Origin: AP-15 sp963787425
Lineage (GTDB): Bacteria > Pseudomonadota > Alphaproteobacteria > ATCC43930 > CGMCC-115725
Direction of reading: 5' to 3'
DNA: 64,000 nucleotides
NCBI GenBank assembly: GCA_963787425.1
Contig: CAWBCV010000010.1
Coordinates: 212,703-276,702 of the forward strand
Position numbers and translations under genes: made by a program. Below the pieces are notes generated by a model, which was given only the letters and a program-made list of their open reading frames with translations, was not told where the DNA came from and ran no database searches. Below, piece after piece: positions 1 through 7,908 of the stretch; position 1 is the first letter of the stretch; every line of letters starts with the position of its first letter.

Positions 1-359
1 CGCAGCGGCATGTCGTAGTATTCTTTCAATGGCACCTCGACATTCTGTGCGACTGTCAGCGAGCTGAACAGCGCGCCATCCTGAAATAGCACGCCCCAGT
101 GTTTTTCAATCTCCCTCTGATCGTTATCACTCATCGTCAGAATTCGGCTTCCGAAGACCTCGACATCGCCTGCGATCGGGCGGTTGAGCCCGACGATCGT
201 GCGCAACAGGACCGATTTCCCCGACCCCGACCCGCCGACGACACCGAGAACTTCGCCGCGGAAGACGTCGAGGTCGAGACCGTCGTGGACTGTCTCGGCC
301 CCAAACCGGTTGACAAGGCCACGTACGCGGATGATCGGCTCACCCGGCTGACCCGGCAT
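1..359 (-). CDS. mlaF: Phospholipid/organic-solvent ABC transporter ATP-binding protein (MlaF-like), 3' end outside window
   Basis: Only the first ~119 residues are in the window; the gene runs off the left edge. It would power the inner-membrane Mla/Ttg2-type transporter that moves phospholipids between the two membranes. Seen: an ABC ATPase N-terminus starting MPGQPGEPIIRV, a Walker A motif GGSGSGKS near residues 42-49, and a Q-loop region LFQDGALFSSLTV near residue 90. The LSGG signature and Walker B lie outside. The ATG at 359 is two bases after the mlaE stop, so it is the second gene of an mlaE-mlaF operon. The order permease-then-ATPase and the identity of the neighbour support the assignment; substrate is inferred. 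Confidence 0.88.
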   Translation of the reverse strand, partial: MPGQPGEPIIRVRGLVNRFGAETVHDGLDLDVFRGEVLGVVGGSGSGKSVLLRTIVGLNRPIAGDVEVFGSRILTMSDNDQREIEKHWGVLFQDGALFSSLTVAQNVEVPLKEYYDMPL

Positions 360-361
360 AC

Positions 362-1507
362 TCAAATCTGCAATGCGGAAAAGAAGATCGAGAAACCTGC
401 GTCGGTCACGATTACGAGAAAAATTGCTTCGACCACCGAAAGCGTCGTGAGGCGGCCTACGCTCTCGGCGCTGCGCGCTACGTGAAAGCCTTCGTAGCAG
501 CCGATCAAGGCAATGATAATGGCAAAGAACGGCGACTTGATCATTCCGATCCAGTAGGACCACGAGGCAATCGTGGACAAATGGTTGAGGAATTCCGGAA
601 TACCGATACCCAGCTTAGCCCACGCCATTAAGCCACCGCCCAAAATCCCCATGAAATTGGCGCAGAGGGTGAGCATCGGCAAGGTTAGCATCAGCCCAAA
701 AAGACGCGGGAGCACCAGGACCTCGACCGGGTCGAGGCCGATGGTGCGCATCGCGTCGATCTCTTCGTTGACGCGCATCGTCCCGATCTGGGCGGTAAAG
801 GCGCTGCCGGATCGGCCAGCAAGGATGATCGCGGTCAGCAGCACTCCAAGCTCCCGCAGGATACCCACCGCGGTCAATTGCACCGTGTAGCTTTCAAGCC
901 CATAGAAGCGCAAATAATCGGCGCCCTGATAGGCGATCACGACCCCGATCAGGAAAGTGAGCAGACTGACAATGGGCAGCGCATTGACCCCGGTCTGCTC
1001 CATCTGCGCGACAATCGCGGTCATGTTCAGCCGACGGGGGTGGCGCACCAGCCGAAGTGCGGTTGCGGAGACGACGCCGAAGAAGCCGAGGATGCTGTAC
1101 GCGCGGGCGATCAGCGCGAGCGAAATCTCCCCGATTCGGGCGACGAAACCGGCGATCGAATGGTGTGCGGGCCGCGGATGGCGGGCCGGCGCATTCAGTC
1201 CGGCCGCGCGCACCTGATCGATCAGCGGCTCGAAGCTCGGTTGCAAGTTCCGCATCTCGACGGCATTGCCGCGCTCGGTCAAATCGCGTTCGGTCCGCAA
1301 CAGCAGCCAAGCGCCTGCGGTATCGAGCCGCTCGATCCCGGCGAGATCGAGCGTAACCCGCTTGCCGTCGGGCATCTGAAGAGCATGCAGCCGCCGGTCG
1401 AGCTCCGCGGCGGTTGCCACCAGCCATTCACCGGCCGCTGCTAAGACCAGCGCTCCAGGCTCTTCGGATTCGACTAGAGTAGCGGCGACGGACGCCATGA
1501 GGTTCAA
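362..1507 (-). CDS. mlaE: MlaE-family ABC transporter permease with N-terminal STAS domain
   Basis: This 381-residue inner-membrane permease belongs to the lipid-transport MlaE family. Residues ~1-115 form a STAS-like cytoplasmic domain (the core includes VTLDLAGIERLDTAGAWLLL). In gammaproteobacteria the STAS domain is a separate protein, MlaB; here it is fused. Residues ~150-381 form the hydrophobic permease with the family's loop GRSGSAFTAQIGTMRVNEEI, which couples to the ATPase. A second in-frame ATG at 1498 is an alternative start. The gene is directly followed by the mlaF-like ATPase. Function in retrograde lipid transport is inferred from family membership. Confidence 0.92.
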   Translation of the reverse strand: MNLMASVAATLVESEEPGALVLAAAGEWLVATAAELDRRLHALQMPDGKRVTLDLAGIERLDTAGAWLLLRTERDLTERGNAVEMRNLQPSFEPLIDQVRAAGLNAPARHPRPAHHSIAGFVARIGEISLALIARAYSILGFFGVVSATALRLVRHPRRLNMTAIVAQMEQTGVNALPIVSLLTFLIGVVIAYQGADYLRFYGLESYTVQLTAVGILRELGVLLTAIILAGRSGSAFTAQIGTMRVNEEIDAMRTIGLDPVEVLVLPRLFGLMLTLPMLTLCANFMGILGGGLMAWAKLGIGIPEFLNHLSTIASWSYWIGMIKSPFFAIIIALIGCYEGFHVARSAESVGRLTTLSVVEAIFLVIVTDAGFSIFFSALQI

Positions 1508-1624
1508 GGGTTCAGAGTGCGCTTATCCGCCGCCGAGCGAGGCCTTTCCAACTACAAGAAAAGCGGCTATTCCGCAACGACTTCCGTTTCGATCGCCGCC
1601 ACCGCATCGCCGAGGACGACGCGC

Positions 1625-2140
1625 ATGGACCTCAAGCAGCATATTCGCTCGATACCTGATTTTCCGAAGCCTGGTATCCTCTTCTACGACATCTCCACCT
1701 TGCTCGCCCATCCCGAGGCTTGGCAGACAACCGTCCATCGCCTCGCCGAAGCGCTCCAGCCCCACGAGCCAGACCTGCTGGTCGGCATCGAATCCCGAGG
1801 CTTTCTCGTCGCCGCTCCTTTGGCGTATCAGCTCGGCCGCGGTTTTGCGATGGTCCGCAAACAAGGCAAGCTGCCTGGCCGGACCGCCCGCTTCACCTAT
1901 GATCTCGAATATGGCACCGACACCATCGAGATCCAGGAGGACGCGATCACGCCGGGCCAGCGGGTTGCGGTGCTCGATGATCTGCTAGCAACCGGAGGAA
2001 CGATGCAAGCTGCCATCAACCTCGTGCGTCAGCGTGGCGGGGAAGTCACCGCCGCGGTGTGCATCATCGAGCTGTCTTTCTTGAAGGGGCGCAGCCGCAT
2101 CGATGTTCCGTTCACGTCGATGGTCGCGTACGAGAGCTAA
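1625..2140 (+). CDS. apt: Adenine phosphoribosyltransferase
   Basis: This enzyme converts adenine and PRPP to AMP in the cytosolic purine salvage pathway. The start is the ATG at 1625, giving 171 residues, the usual Apt length; the open frame extends upstream to 1517 but that part has no Apt similarity. Seen: the N-terminus IRSIPDFPKPGILFYDIST, the hood/loop segment GIESRGFL (residues 54-61), and the PRPP-binding signature VAVLDDLLATGGT (residues 114-126). Its stop overlaps tail-to-tail with the methyltransferase on the other strand. It is divergent from mlaE with about 120 bp between the starts. Confidence 0.96.
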   Translation: MDLKQHIRSIPDFPKPGILFYDISTLLAHPEAWQTTVHRLAEALQPHEPDLLVGIESRGFLVAAPLAYQLGRGFAMVRKQGKLPGRTARFTYDLEYGTDTIEIQEDAITPGQRVAVLDDLLATGGTMQAAINLVRQRGGEVTAAVCIIELSFLKGRSRIDVPFTSMVAYES

Positions 2141-2796
2141 TCACCTGAGAGCTGGTCGGCGGCCATCGCCCGCGCAGAACCCAGGCTGCGCCCGATAACC
2201 GCGTACAGCGGATCGCCGCCGCCGGGCGGTGTCCGGTCGAGGCAGCGGATGTCGCCCCAATTCCCTGCTTGGACGAAATGCTGTGCAATCAGGCAGAGGT
2301 GTCCGGCATCGTCGAGCAGGCACCAGCACCCGATCGCGCGCGTCGGCACACAACGGTTCGAGAATGTCACGATCAGCGGCGCGCCCGGTTTCAACACTCG
2401 CCCGGCTTCGCGGATCACCTCACACGGCCGGGTCGAATGCTGGACCGCGACGCAGATCGCTGCACCGTCGAACTCGGCGGTGGCAAAAGGCAGACGCGGA
2501 TCGCAGTTCAGATCCTGTAGGTGCCATTCGTCGAGAAACGGGTTTTCCGCGAGCTCCCTGGAATTGAGGCCGACTCCGACGACCCGCGAATAGGGGATTT
2601 CCGGCGGCAAATGGCTAACCCAACCCGACATCAGATCCAGAATGGCGCCGCCGGGTGGCAGCACCTCACGGTAGAGCTCGGTGACCGCGGCGATCGCGGC
2701 CGCATCGATTTGCCGGGCGCGCCCCAGTTCGGGACCTGCGAACGCGTCGGGTCGGAGTTCAAGGTGCGCTGGTGCAGTAGTCGGAAGGAGCGCCAT
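2137..2796 (-). CDS. Class I SAM-dependent methyltransferase, substrate unknown
   Basis: A 219-residue protein with a Rossmann-type methyltransferase core. Motif I is AILDLMSGWVSHLP near residue 50. An acidic/aromatic motif II region VVGVGLNSRELAENP follows, then a post-I region DLNCDPRLPFATAEFDGA typical of Methyltransf_11 proteins. A purine-rich ribosome site (GGAGAGGGGG) lies just before the ATG. The glycine-rich motif is less canonical than GxGxG, so the binding loop is atypical. No substrate can be inferred. It is a single gene between apt and alanine dehydrogenase, overlapping the apt stop by 4 bp. Confidence 0.75.
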   Translation of the reverse strand: MALLPTTAPAHLELRPDAFAGPELGRARQIDAAAIAAVTELYREVLPPGGAILDLMSGWVSHLPPEIPYSRVVGVGLNSRELAENPFLDEWHLQDLNCDPRLPFATAEFDGAAICVAVQHSTRPCEVIREAGRVLKPGAPLIVTFSNRCVPTRAIGCWCLLDDAGHLCLIAQHFVQAGNWGDIRCLDRTPPGGGDPLYAVIGRSLGSARAMAADQLSGD

Positions 2797-2879
2797 ATCC
2801 CCCCTCTCCAGCCTGGTTTGGCTTCAGATAGGGATGGCTTGAAGGTCAATCCATAGTGAGACAGCCGAAACTCCAGGCT

Positions 2880-4001
2880 TTATGTCTCAGCGAGTATTTG
2901 TTCGGGCGGCGTGAACGGGAGTTTCAGATCGCGGGCGACCGCGGGATGGGTGACCCGACCCCGGCAAATGTTCAGGCCGTTTCGCAGATGCTCGTCGTCG
3001 CGGAGAGCATGCTGCCAGCCGCGATCGGCGAGTGCCAGGACATACGGCAATGTTGCGTTATTGAGCGCGACCGTCGAGGTCCGGGCTACCGCCCCCGGCA
3101 TATTCGTCACGCAATAATGGACGACGCCCTCCTCGACATAGGTGGGAGCGGCGTGGGTGGTGGGCCTGCTCGTCTCGAAGCAGCCGCCCTGGTCGATTGA
3201 AATGTCGACCACTACCGCGCCGGGTTTCATCGCCCGGACAAGGGCACGGTTGACGAGCTTGGGCGCCGCCGCGCCGGGAGTCAGCACCGCCCCGATGACG
3301 AGATCGGCCGCGGCCACCTCGCGCTCGATATTCTCCATCGTCGAGAACAGCGTGTGGAGCTGCGCCCCGAATTGCAGGTCGAGCTCGTAGAGCCGCGGCA
3401 ACGAGCGGTCGATAACCGTGACATAGGCTTCCATACCCATCGCCATGCGCGCCGCATTGGTCCCCGATACGCCGCCGCCGAGGATCACCACCTTTGCAGC
3501 GGGGACGCCCGGAACCCCGCCAAGAAGCACGCCGATGCCGCCCTGCTCCTTCTCCAGGCAATGGGCCCCGACCTGCACGGCCATCCGGCCCGCAACCTCG
3601 CTCATCGGCGCGAGAAGCGGCAGCCCACCCCGCGCGTCGGTGACGGTTTCATAGGCGACCGCTATTACACCCGACCTGACAAGTGCCTCGGCCAGCGCTT
3701 TGTCCGCGGCGAGGTGCAGGTAGGTGAACAGCACTTGCCCTTCGCGCAGCGCGGCAGCCTCCTGAGGCTGAGGCTCTTTGACTTTGACGATCAGCTCGGC
3801 GGCCCCGAACACCTCCGTTTTGCTGGGCAGGATGCCGGCCCCAACGGCTTCGTAGGACGCGTCCTCGAAACCGATCCCGGTTCCGGCGCCGGTCTCGACC
3901 ACCACTTCGTGGCCATGGTGCACGATTTCCCGAACGCTGCCGGGCGTGAGGCCGACGCGGTATTCGTGGGTCTTCACCTCCTTCGGGACACCGATCAGCA
4001 T
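2880..4001 (-). CDS. ald: Alanine dehydrogenase
   Basis: Catalyses NAD-dependent oxidative deamination of L-alanine to pyruvate and ammonia. The 373-residue product has the AlaDH/PNT N-terminus MLIGVPKEVKTHEYRVGLTP, including the K and R residues of the substrate pocket. It also has the Rossmann segment VVILGGGVSGTNAARMAMGM (residues ~165-185) and the family motif VVDISIDQGGCFETSRPTTH. The ATG at 4001 has GGAG six bases upstream. A GTG four codons earlier (4013) is open but lacks a better site. Proton-translocating transhydrogenase subunits are longer or split, so alanine dehydrogenase is the better call. It is monocistronic, with about 170 bp to the next gene. Confidence 0.95.
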   Translation of the reverse strand: MLIGVPKEVKTHEYRVGLTPGSVREIVHHGHEVVVETGAGTGIGFEDASYEAVGAGILPSKTEVFGAAELIVKVKEPQPQEAAALREGQVLFTYLHLAADKALAEALVRSGVIAVAYETVTDARGGLPLLAPMSEVAGRMAVQVGAHCLEKEQGGIGVLLGGVPGVPAAKVVILGGGVSGTNAARMAMGMEAYVTVIDRSLPRLYELDLQFGAQLHTLFSTMENIEREVAAADLVIGAVLTPGAAAPKLVNRALVRAMKPGAVVVDISIDQGGCFETSRPTTHAAPTYVEEGVVHYCVTNMPGAVARTSTVALNNATLPYVLALADRGWQHALRDDEHLRNGLNICRGRVTHPAVARDLKLPFTPPEQILAET

Positions 4002-4169
4002 GGCTAACTCCACTTAGCCGGTATCGCTGCGAGCGTGGTAAACACCGGTTTCGGGTCTAGGTTGCTCCCGCGACACTCTGTCGCGTTCGGGTGATTTACC
4101 GTGTACCCCGTCCGAAAGTCGTCGACACTGTTCCGGCGAGTACCGGCCTTCTTGCACAGGTGATAACCA

Positions 4170-4367
4170 TTGGAAACCGTCGTCGAGCTCGCCCTTATTT
4201 ATCTCGCGGTGGGTGCCGTCCTGTTTGCGTTGATCCCGGGTCAGGCGATGCCCTGCGACTTCCATTGGCGCAATCAGGTGGACGTCTTCCGCGACAGCGT
4301 ACCCGAGGTCCTCGCCTGGCCGCTCGTGCTCTGGCGCCTTTGCCGGCAGGGGCGCTTTTTCGATTAA
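4170..4367 (+). CDS. Small membrane protein of unknown function
   Basis: A 65-residue open frame begins with TTG at 4170, preceded by AGGTGAT. One hydrophobic segment, LALIYLAVGAVLFALIPG, spans about residues 7-24. A short charged linker and a second, weaker hydrophobic stretch around PEVLAWPLVLWRL follow. This fits a one- or two-pass membrane peptide. It ends 4 bp inside the lhgO-like gene on the other strand. I do not recognise a family. The balanced membrane-like composition and the ribosome site make it more credible than a random high-GC frame. Confidence 0.55.
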   Translation: METVVELALIYLAVGAVLFALIPGQAMPCDFHWRNQVDVFRDSVPEVLAWPLVLWRLCRQGRFFD

Positions 4368-5476
4368 CTCTCGGCGGAGCAGAGTTTTCGCACTACCTCG
4401 TCGGCCAGCGGCAAGGACGCCGTGAGCCCCGGTGATTCTATGCCGAATAGATTTACCAAACCCGGCACACGGTGGTTATCGGGGCCCTGCACGACGAAGT
4501 CCGCGGCCGGCTCGGTCGGCCCGCTGATCTTCGGCCGGATGCCGGCATACCCCGACTGCAACGCGCCATTCGGCAAACCGGGCCAGTAGGTGCGGATTGC
4601 GGCATAGAACAGCTCGCCGCGAGCCGGCTCGACCGTGTAATCGACCGAGGAGATCCATTCCACATCGGGCCCGAACCGCGCCTGCCCTGCCAGATCCAGC
4701 GTGAGGTGCACCCCCAGCCCGCCGGCCATCGGCACGGGGTAGATGAGCCGGCGAAACGGTGCGGGCCCGCTCAGCGTGAAATAGACCCCGCGGCAGAAAT
4801 AGGCCGTCGGGATCGTCTCCGGCGGTATCCCCTCGATCATTCGCGCGAGAGCTGGCGCGTGCAGCCCGGCGGCGTTGACCAGAGATCGGCAGCGGATCCC
4901 GGTCGGCTCATCTCCGCCGATCGAAAGCTCGAAACCGTCGTGGCGCACTCTCCCGGAGAGGACTGGGGTACGCAGCACAACGATCGCACCGGCGGCCTCT
5001 GCCTCGCCCTGATAGGCGAGCATCAGCGCATGGCTGTCGATAATGCCGGTCGAGGGCGACAGCAGGGCCCCCACGCAATTGAGCGCAGGCTCGAGCTGAC
5101 CGGCCCGCGTCGGATCCAGCCATTCCAGATCGTCGACCCCATTGCCGCGCGCCGTGGAGGCGATCCTTTCGAGACCGGCGATCTCCGCCTCGCTCGTGGC
5201 GACGATCAGTTTGCCCAGCCGGGCATGTGGCACCCCGTGCTCGCGGCAATAAGTGTAGAGCCGATGGCGCCCTTCGACACAGCTGCGTGCCTTCAAGCTG
5301 CTGACCGGGTAGTAGAGCCCGCCATGGATGACTTCGCTGTTGCGCGACGAGGTCTCGAACCCGATCGTGTAGGCCTGCTCGAGGACGAGCACCTCGATGC
5401 CCGCCAGCGCCAGCGCCCGAGCCGCCGCCAGGCCGATGACGCCGGCTCCGACCACGACGCACTCAACTTCGTCCAT
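4364..5476 (-). CDS. lhgO: FAD-dependent oxidoreductase, L-2-hydroxyglutarate oxidase-like
   Basis: A 370-residue DAO-fold flavoprotein related to L-2-hydroxyglutarate dehydrogenases/oxidases. Seen: the dinucleotide-binding motif VVVGAGVIGLAAARALALAG near residues 7-26, the family segment SSRNSEVIHGGLYYP (residues ~43-57) near the flavin, and a C-terminal GIRPKISGPTEPAADFVVQ block. It would oxidise a 2-hydroxyacid to the keto acid, most simply L-2-hydroxyglutarate to 2-oxoglutarate. It overlaps the start of cobI by 14 bp, so it is the last gene of the cbiX-cobH-cobL-cobI transcript. A role in corrinoid synthesis is not known for the family; the location may be incidental. Confidence 0.82.
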   Translation of the reverse strand: MDEVECVVVGAGVIGLAAARALALAGIEVLVLEQAYTIGFETSSRNSEVIHGGLYYPVSSLKARSCVEGRHRLYTYCREHGVPHARLGKLIVATSEAEIAGLERIASTARGNGVDDLEWLDPTRAGQLEPALNCVGALLSPSTGIIDSHALMLAYQGEAEAAGAIVVLRTPVLSGRVRHDGFELSIGGDEPTGIRCRSLVNAAGLHAPALARMIEGIPPETIPTAYFCRGVYFTLSGPAPFRRLIYPVPMAGGLGVHLTLDLAGQARFGPDVEWISSVDYTVEPARGELFYAAIRTYWPGLPNGALQSGYAGIRPKISGPTEPAADFVVQGPDNHRVPGLVNLFGIESPGLTASLPLADEVVRKLCSAES

Positions 5477-6179
5477 CAGGTTTCCGTGGTCTCACGATCA
5501 GTACCATCGAAAAATAGGGAGCGAGGTCCGGAGTAGTGCGAGCGAAGGGGGCGACGCGCTGGGTCGGCAAGGTCGCGTGTTCGATATAGATCGCGCCGTC
5601 GAGAAGACCCAGCCGGTCGACCACCCGACGGACCTTTGCAATGTGGCGGCCGAGCTTTACGATCGCGACGCAGTCGGGCGCGGCGAGCGCGGCTGCGATT
5701 TGGTCCTCGTCGAGCGTCGCTGGGATCACCGCGAGCGTGTCATCTCGCGAGACCAGCGGGATTGCCGCGGCGGCGGCGCAGGCAGCCACGGACGAGATAC
5801 CCGGAACGATCTCGATCCGATACCGGCCCGCTAGGCGGGTGAACACATTGATGAAACTTCCGAAGAAGAGCGGGTCGCCCTGGCACAACAACGCTACGTC
5901 ACGGCCGGCATCGAGTTCGGCGGCTAGCACGGCTGCGGCGTCATCGTAGACCGCCCGGGGCGGCGGTCCCGGGCGCATTGGAAAGCGGATCGCGATCTCG
6001 CGCTGGTGCCCTCCGATCCAGGCGGCGACGATCGAGCGGGCGAAACTGTCGCCATGCTCAGGCGCCGGATAAGCGACCACCGGCACTGCGCGCAGCAACC
6101 GCAATGCCTTCAGCGTCAGCAGCTCCGGGTCGCCCGGCCCGACCCCGAGCCCGTAGAGCCGACCGGGGTCTCCCGGCAT
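5463..6179 (-). CDS. cobI: Precorrin-2 C20-methyltransferase
   Basis: SAM-dependent methylation of precorrin-2 at C20, an early ring step of cobalamin synthesis. The 238-residue tetrapyrrole methylase begins with LYGLGVGPGDPELLTLKALR, the family's first SAM-pocket motif. It carries ALLCQGDPLFFGS (second motif) and VPGISSVAACAAAA (third motif). The length matches CobI/CbiL. The start is adjacent to the upstream glycosyltransferase stop (6180), showing tight translational coupling. CobI and CbiL cannot be separated from sequence alone, so the aerobic versus anaerobic substrate is open. Confidence 0.93.
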   Translation of the reverse strand: MPGDPGRLYGLGVGPGDPELLTLKALRLLRAVPVVAYPAPEHGDSFARSIVAAWIGGHQREIAIRFPMRPGPPPRAVYDDAAAVLAAELDAGRDVALLCQGDPLFFGSFINVFTRLAGRYRIEIVPGISSVAACAAAAAIPLVSRDDTLAVIPATLDEDQIAAALAAPDCVAIVKLGRHIAKVRRVVDRLGLLDGAIYIEHATLPTQRVAPFARTTPDLAPYFSMVLIVRPRKPDGRS

Positions 6180-7907
6180 TCAGCTCGGCTCCAAACGGTA
6201 GAGGGTAAGAATGAGCTTGCCGCGGCCCGCCGAATAGTCGAGCCCCTCGACGCGTTCGAGTGCTCGGGCGGTCAGCCCGCGGCGGGCCAATGATCGCAGG
6301 AATTCCGCGTCGGAGCGGTCATCGACCAGCGCCATACCGGCACCGGCCAATTGGCCGTCTCCAGGCTCCGCAGTAACCAGCCGGGTTGCAGTGCCGAGCA
6401 AAAACACGAGGCTCGGCTCGCTGTAGCCGACCGACAAAACGGCCTCACCCGGACCCGGCGGGTGGCGGGCGAGCGCCGCTGCGGCCGATTGGCTGGGCCA
6501 AATGTAGCCGAGCTCAGGCGCCACTGCGAGCGCAGCCGGCAACACGAAGGTGGCGGAGATGGCGGCGACCAGACCGGCCGCGCGCATCGGCTGCGGATCG
6601 CGAAAGAAAAGCACCCACGCTAGGCCGAGCATCACTGGCACGACCACCATAGCCGTCGGCGAAACCGTGCCGCCAGACCACAACGGCAATATGAGCAGCG
6701 CAACTCCGAGCACGATCGTAATCGCTCCCCAAAGCACTCCAACGGCCCTGTCGACAAAACGCGCCGCGCCAGCGAGATGTTTTGCAAACCCTTCCGCCAA
6801 CGCGCCGCCGGCGAGGAGCGCCACCGCCGGATAAAGTGGCAGGATATAATGCGGCAGCTTGGTCGGAACGAGCTCGAAGCAGACCCACGCGGGACCCAGC
6901 CAGGCGAGCAGAAAGCGGCAGGCCGCAGCGCGGCGCTGCCGCCAGCCCCAGATCAGCCCCGGAACGATGAAAAGCGAGCCCGGCCAGAAGCTCGCGATCA
7001 CCACCGCCAGGTAATAGCCGGGCGGCCCGCCGTGCAATTCCTGAGCGCCGATCAGCTTCGGCAAAAGGTCGTGCGCCAGCGAGTCCGAAATGAAATGACC
7101 TGCGGTAGCGCTTTGCACCGCGATCAGCCACGGAACCACCAACGCCGTCACGATGAACCCACCGACAAACGGCCGTAACGTTTTGACCCAATGGATGTCG
7201 CGGTCGGCGATCGACAGGGAACCCGCTGTCAACAGCGCCAGCAGCGGGCCGGGCGGCCCCTTCAGCAGGATCGCGACGGCTTCGGCCAGCCAAAAGAGAA
7301 GCGGAACCGGCCAGGCAACTGGGTGGCCCGTGCGGGTCGCAATGTAGACGAGCCCGAGCGCGCCCTGCGCGACCACGACGGCGGCGAGAAGCGCTGCGTC
7401 CGTTTTGGCGAGGTGCGCCTCGACCACCACGCCCAACGCGCTCACAGTCAGCATAGCGGCGATAAAGCCGGCTGGGCGCGAATCGAAAAGCCGGGCGCCG
7501 AGGCCGAAGGTCAGCAGCACCGCGGCGGTCGCCGCTAAGGCCGAAGGCAAGCGATAGGGCCATATCGCAGCACTACCCGGAGAGCTGAATGCCGCGACGG
7601 CTGCCGCCTGCAGCCAATAAATCCCGGACGGCTTCTTGTTGCGCGCCTCATCCTGGAAGCGAATGCGGATGAAATCGCCGGTCTCGAGCATCTGCCGCGT
7701 CGCTTGCGCGAAACGCGCTTCGTCGCGGTCGAGGGGCGGTATCGCCGCAAGCCCGGGGAGGTAGAGGATCAGGCACAAAAGACATAGCAACGCATAGGGC
7801 CGGATACCGCTCAGACCTTCACCCCTGCCCTCTGCTGCGAACACGGGGGAGCGAGGGGTCCGCGTTAGCGGGGGAGTGGAGGCCGACACGAACCGGAAGA
7901 TCCGCAT
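6180..7907 (-). CDS. ArnT/PMT-type membrane glycosyltransferase (GT39/83 family) inside the cobalamin operon
   Basis: A 575-residue integral membrane protein with about a dozen hydrophobic segments. The family's catalytic acidic motif DRDE (residues 60-63) lies in the first periplasmic loop, followed by FIRIRFQDEARNKKPSGIYW. Such enzymes transfer sugars from polyprenyl-phosphate donors to lipid A, other lipids or proteins. Residues ~9-33, before the first membrane helix, are encoded by a GC-rich palindromic repeat (7808-7883) and are unlike the family, so the true N-terminus may have been replaced. It sits between cobL and cobI with one-base spacing. No link to corrinoids is known. Confidence 0.85.
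   Translation of the reverse strand: MRIFRFVSASTPPLTRTPRSPVFAAEGRGEGLSGIRPYALLCLLCLILYLPGLAAIPPLDRDEARFAQATRQMLETGDFIRIRFQDEARNKKPSGIYWLQAAAVAAFSSPGSAAIWPYRLPSALAATAAVLLTFGLGARLFDSRPAGFIAAMLTVSALGVVVEAHLAKTDAALLAAVVVAQGALGLVYIATRTGHPVAWPVPLLFWLAEAVAILLKGPPGPLLALLTAGSLSIADRDIHWVKTLRPFVGGFIVTALVVPWLIAVQSATAGHFISDSLAHDLLPKLIGAQELHGGPPGYYLAVVIASFWPGSLFIVPGLIWGWRQRRAAACRFLLAWLGPAWVCFELVPTKLPHYILPLYPAVALLAGGALAEGFAKHLAGAARFVDRAVGVLWGAITIVLGVALLILPLWSGGTVSPTAMVVVPVMLGLAWVLFFRDPQPMRAAGLVAAISATFVLPAALAVAPELGYIWPSQSAAAALARHPPGPGEAVLSVGYSEPSLVFLLGTATRLVTAEPGDGQLAGAGMALVDDRSDAEFLRSLARRGLTARALERVEGLDYSAGRGKLILTLYRLEPS
7808..7883. repeat. REP-like GC-rich palindromic element, translated within the glycosyltransferase N-terminus
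   Basis: A stretch rich in CCCCT/AGGGG blocks with imperfect inverted symmetry (…CACGGGGGAGCGAGGGGTC…, then GTTAGCGGGGGAGTGG). It encodes the hydrophilic peptide region containing TRTPRSPVFAAEGRGEG. It resembles the elements at 9735-9850 and 13365-13445 in composition and translated flavour. Boundaries are approximate, and this is the most diverged of the three coding copies. Confidence 0.55.
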
Positions 7908-7908
7908 T

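Noticed and set aside
4472..5536. Long plus-strand open frame (354 codons) opposite the lhgO-like gene
   Set aside because: It is an antisense shadow of a well-conserved flavoprotein in high-GC DNA; its own sequence shows no motif.
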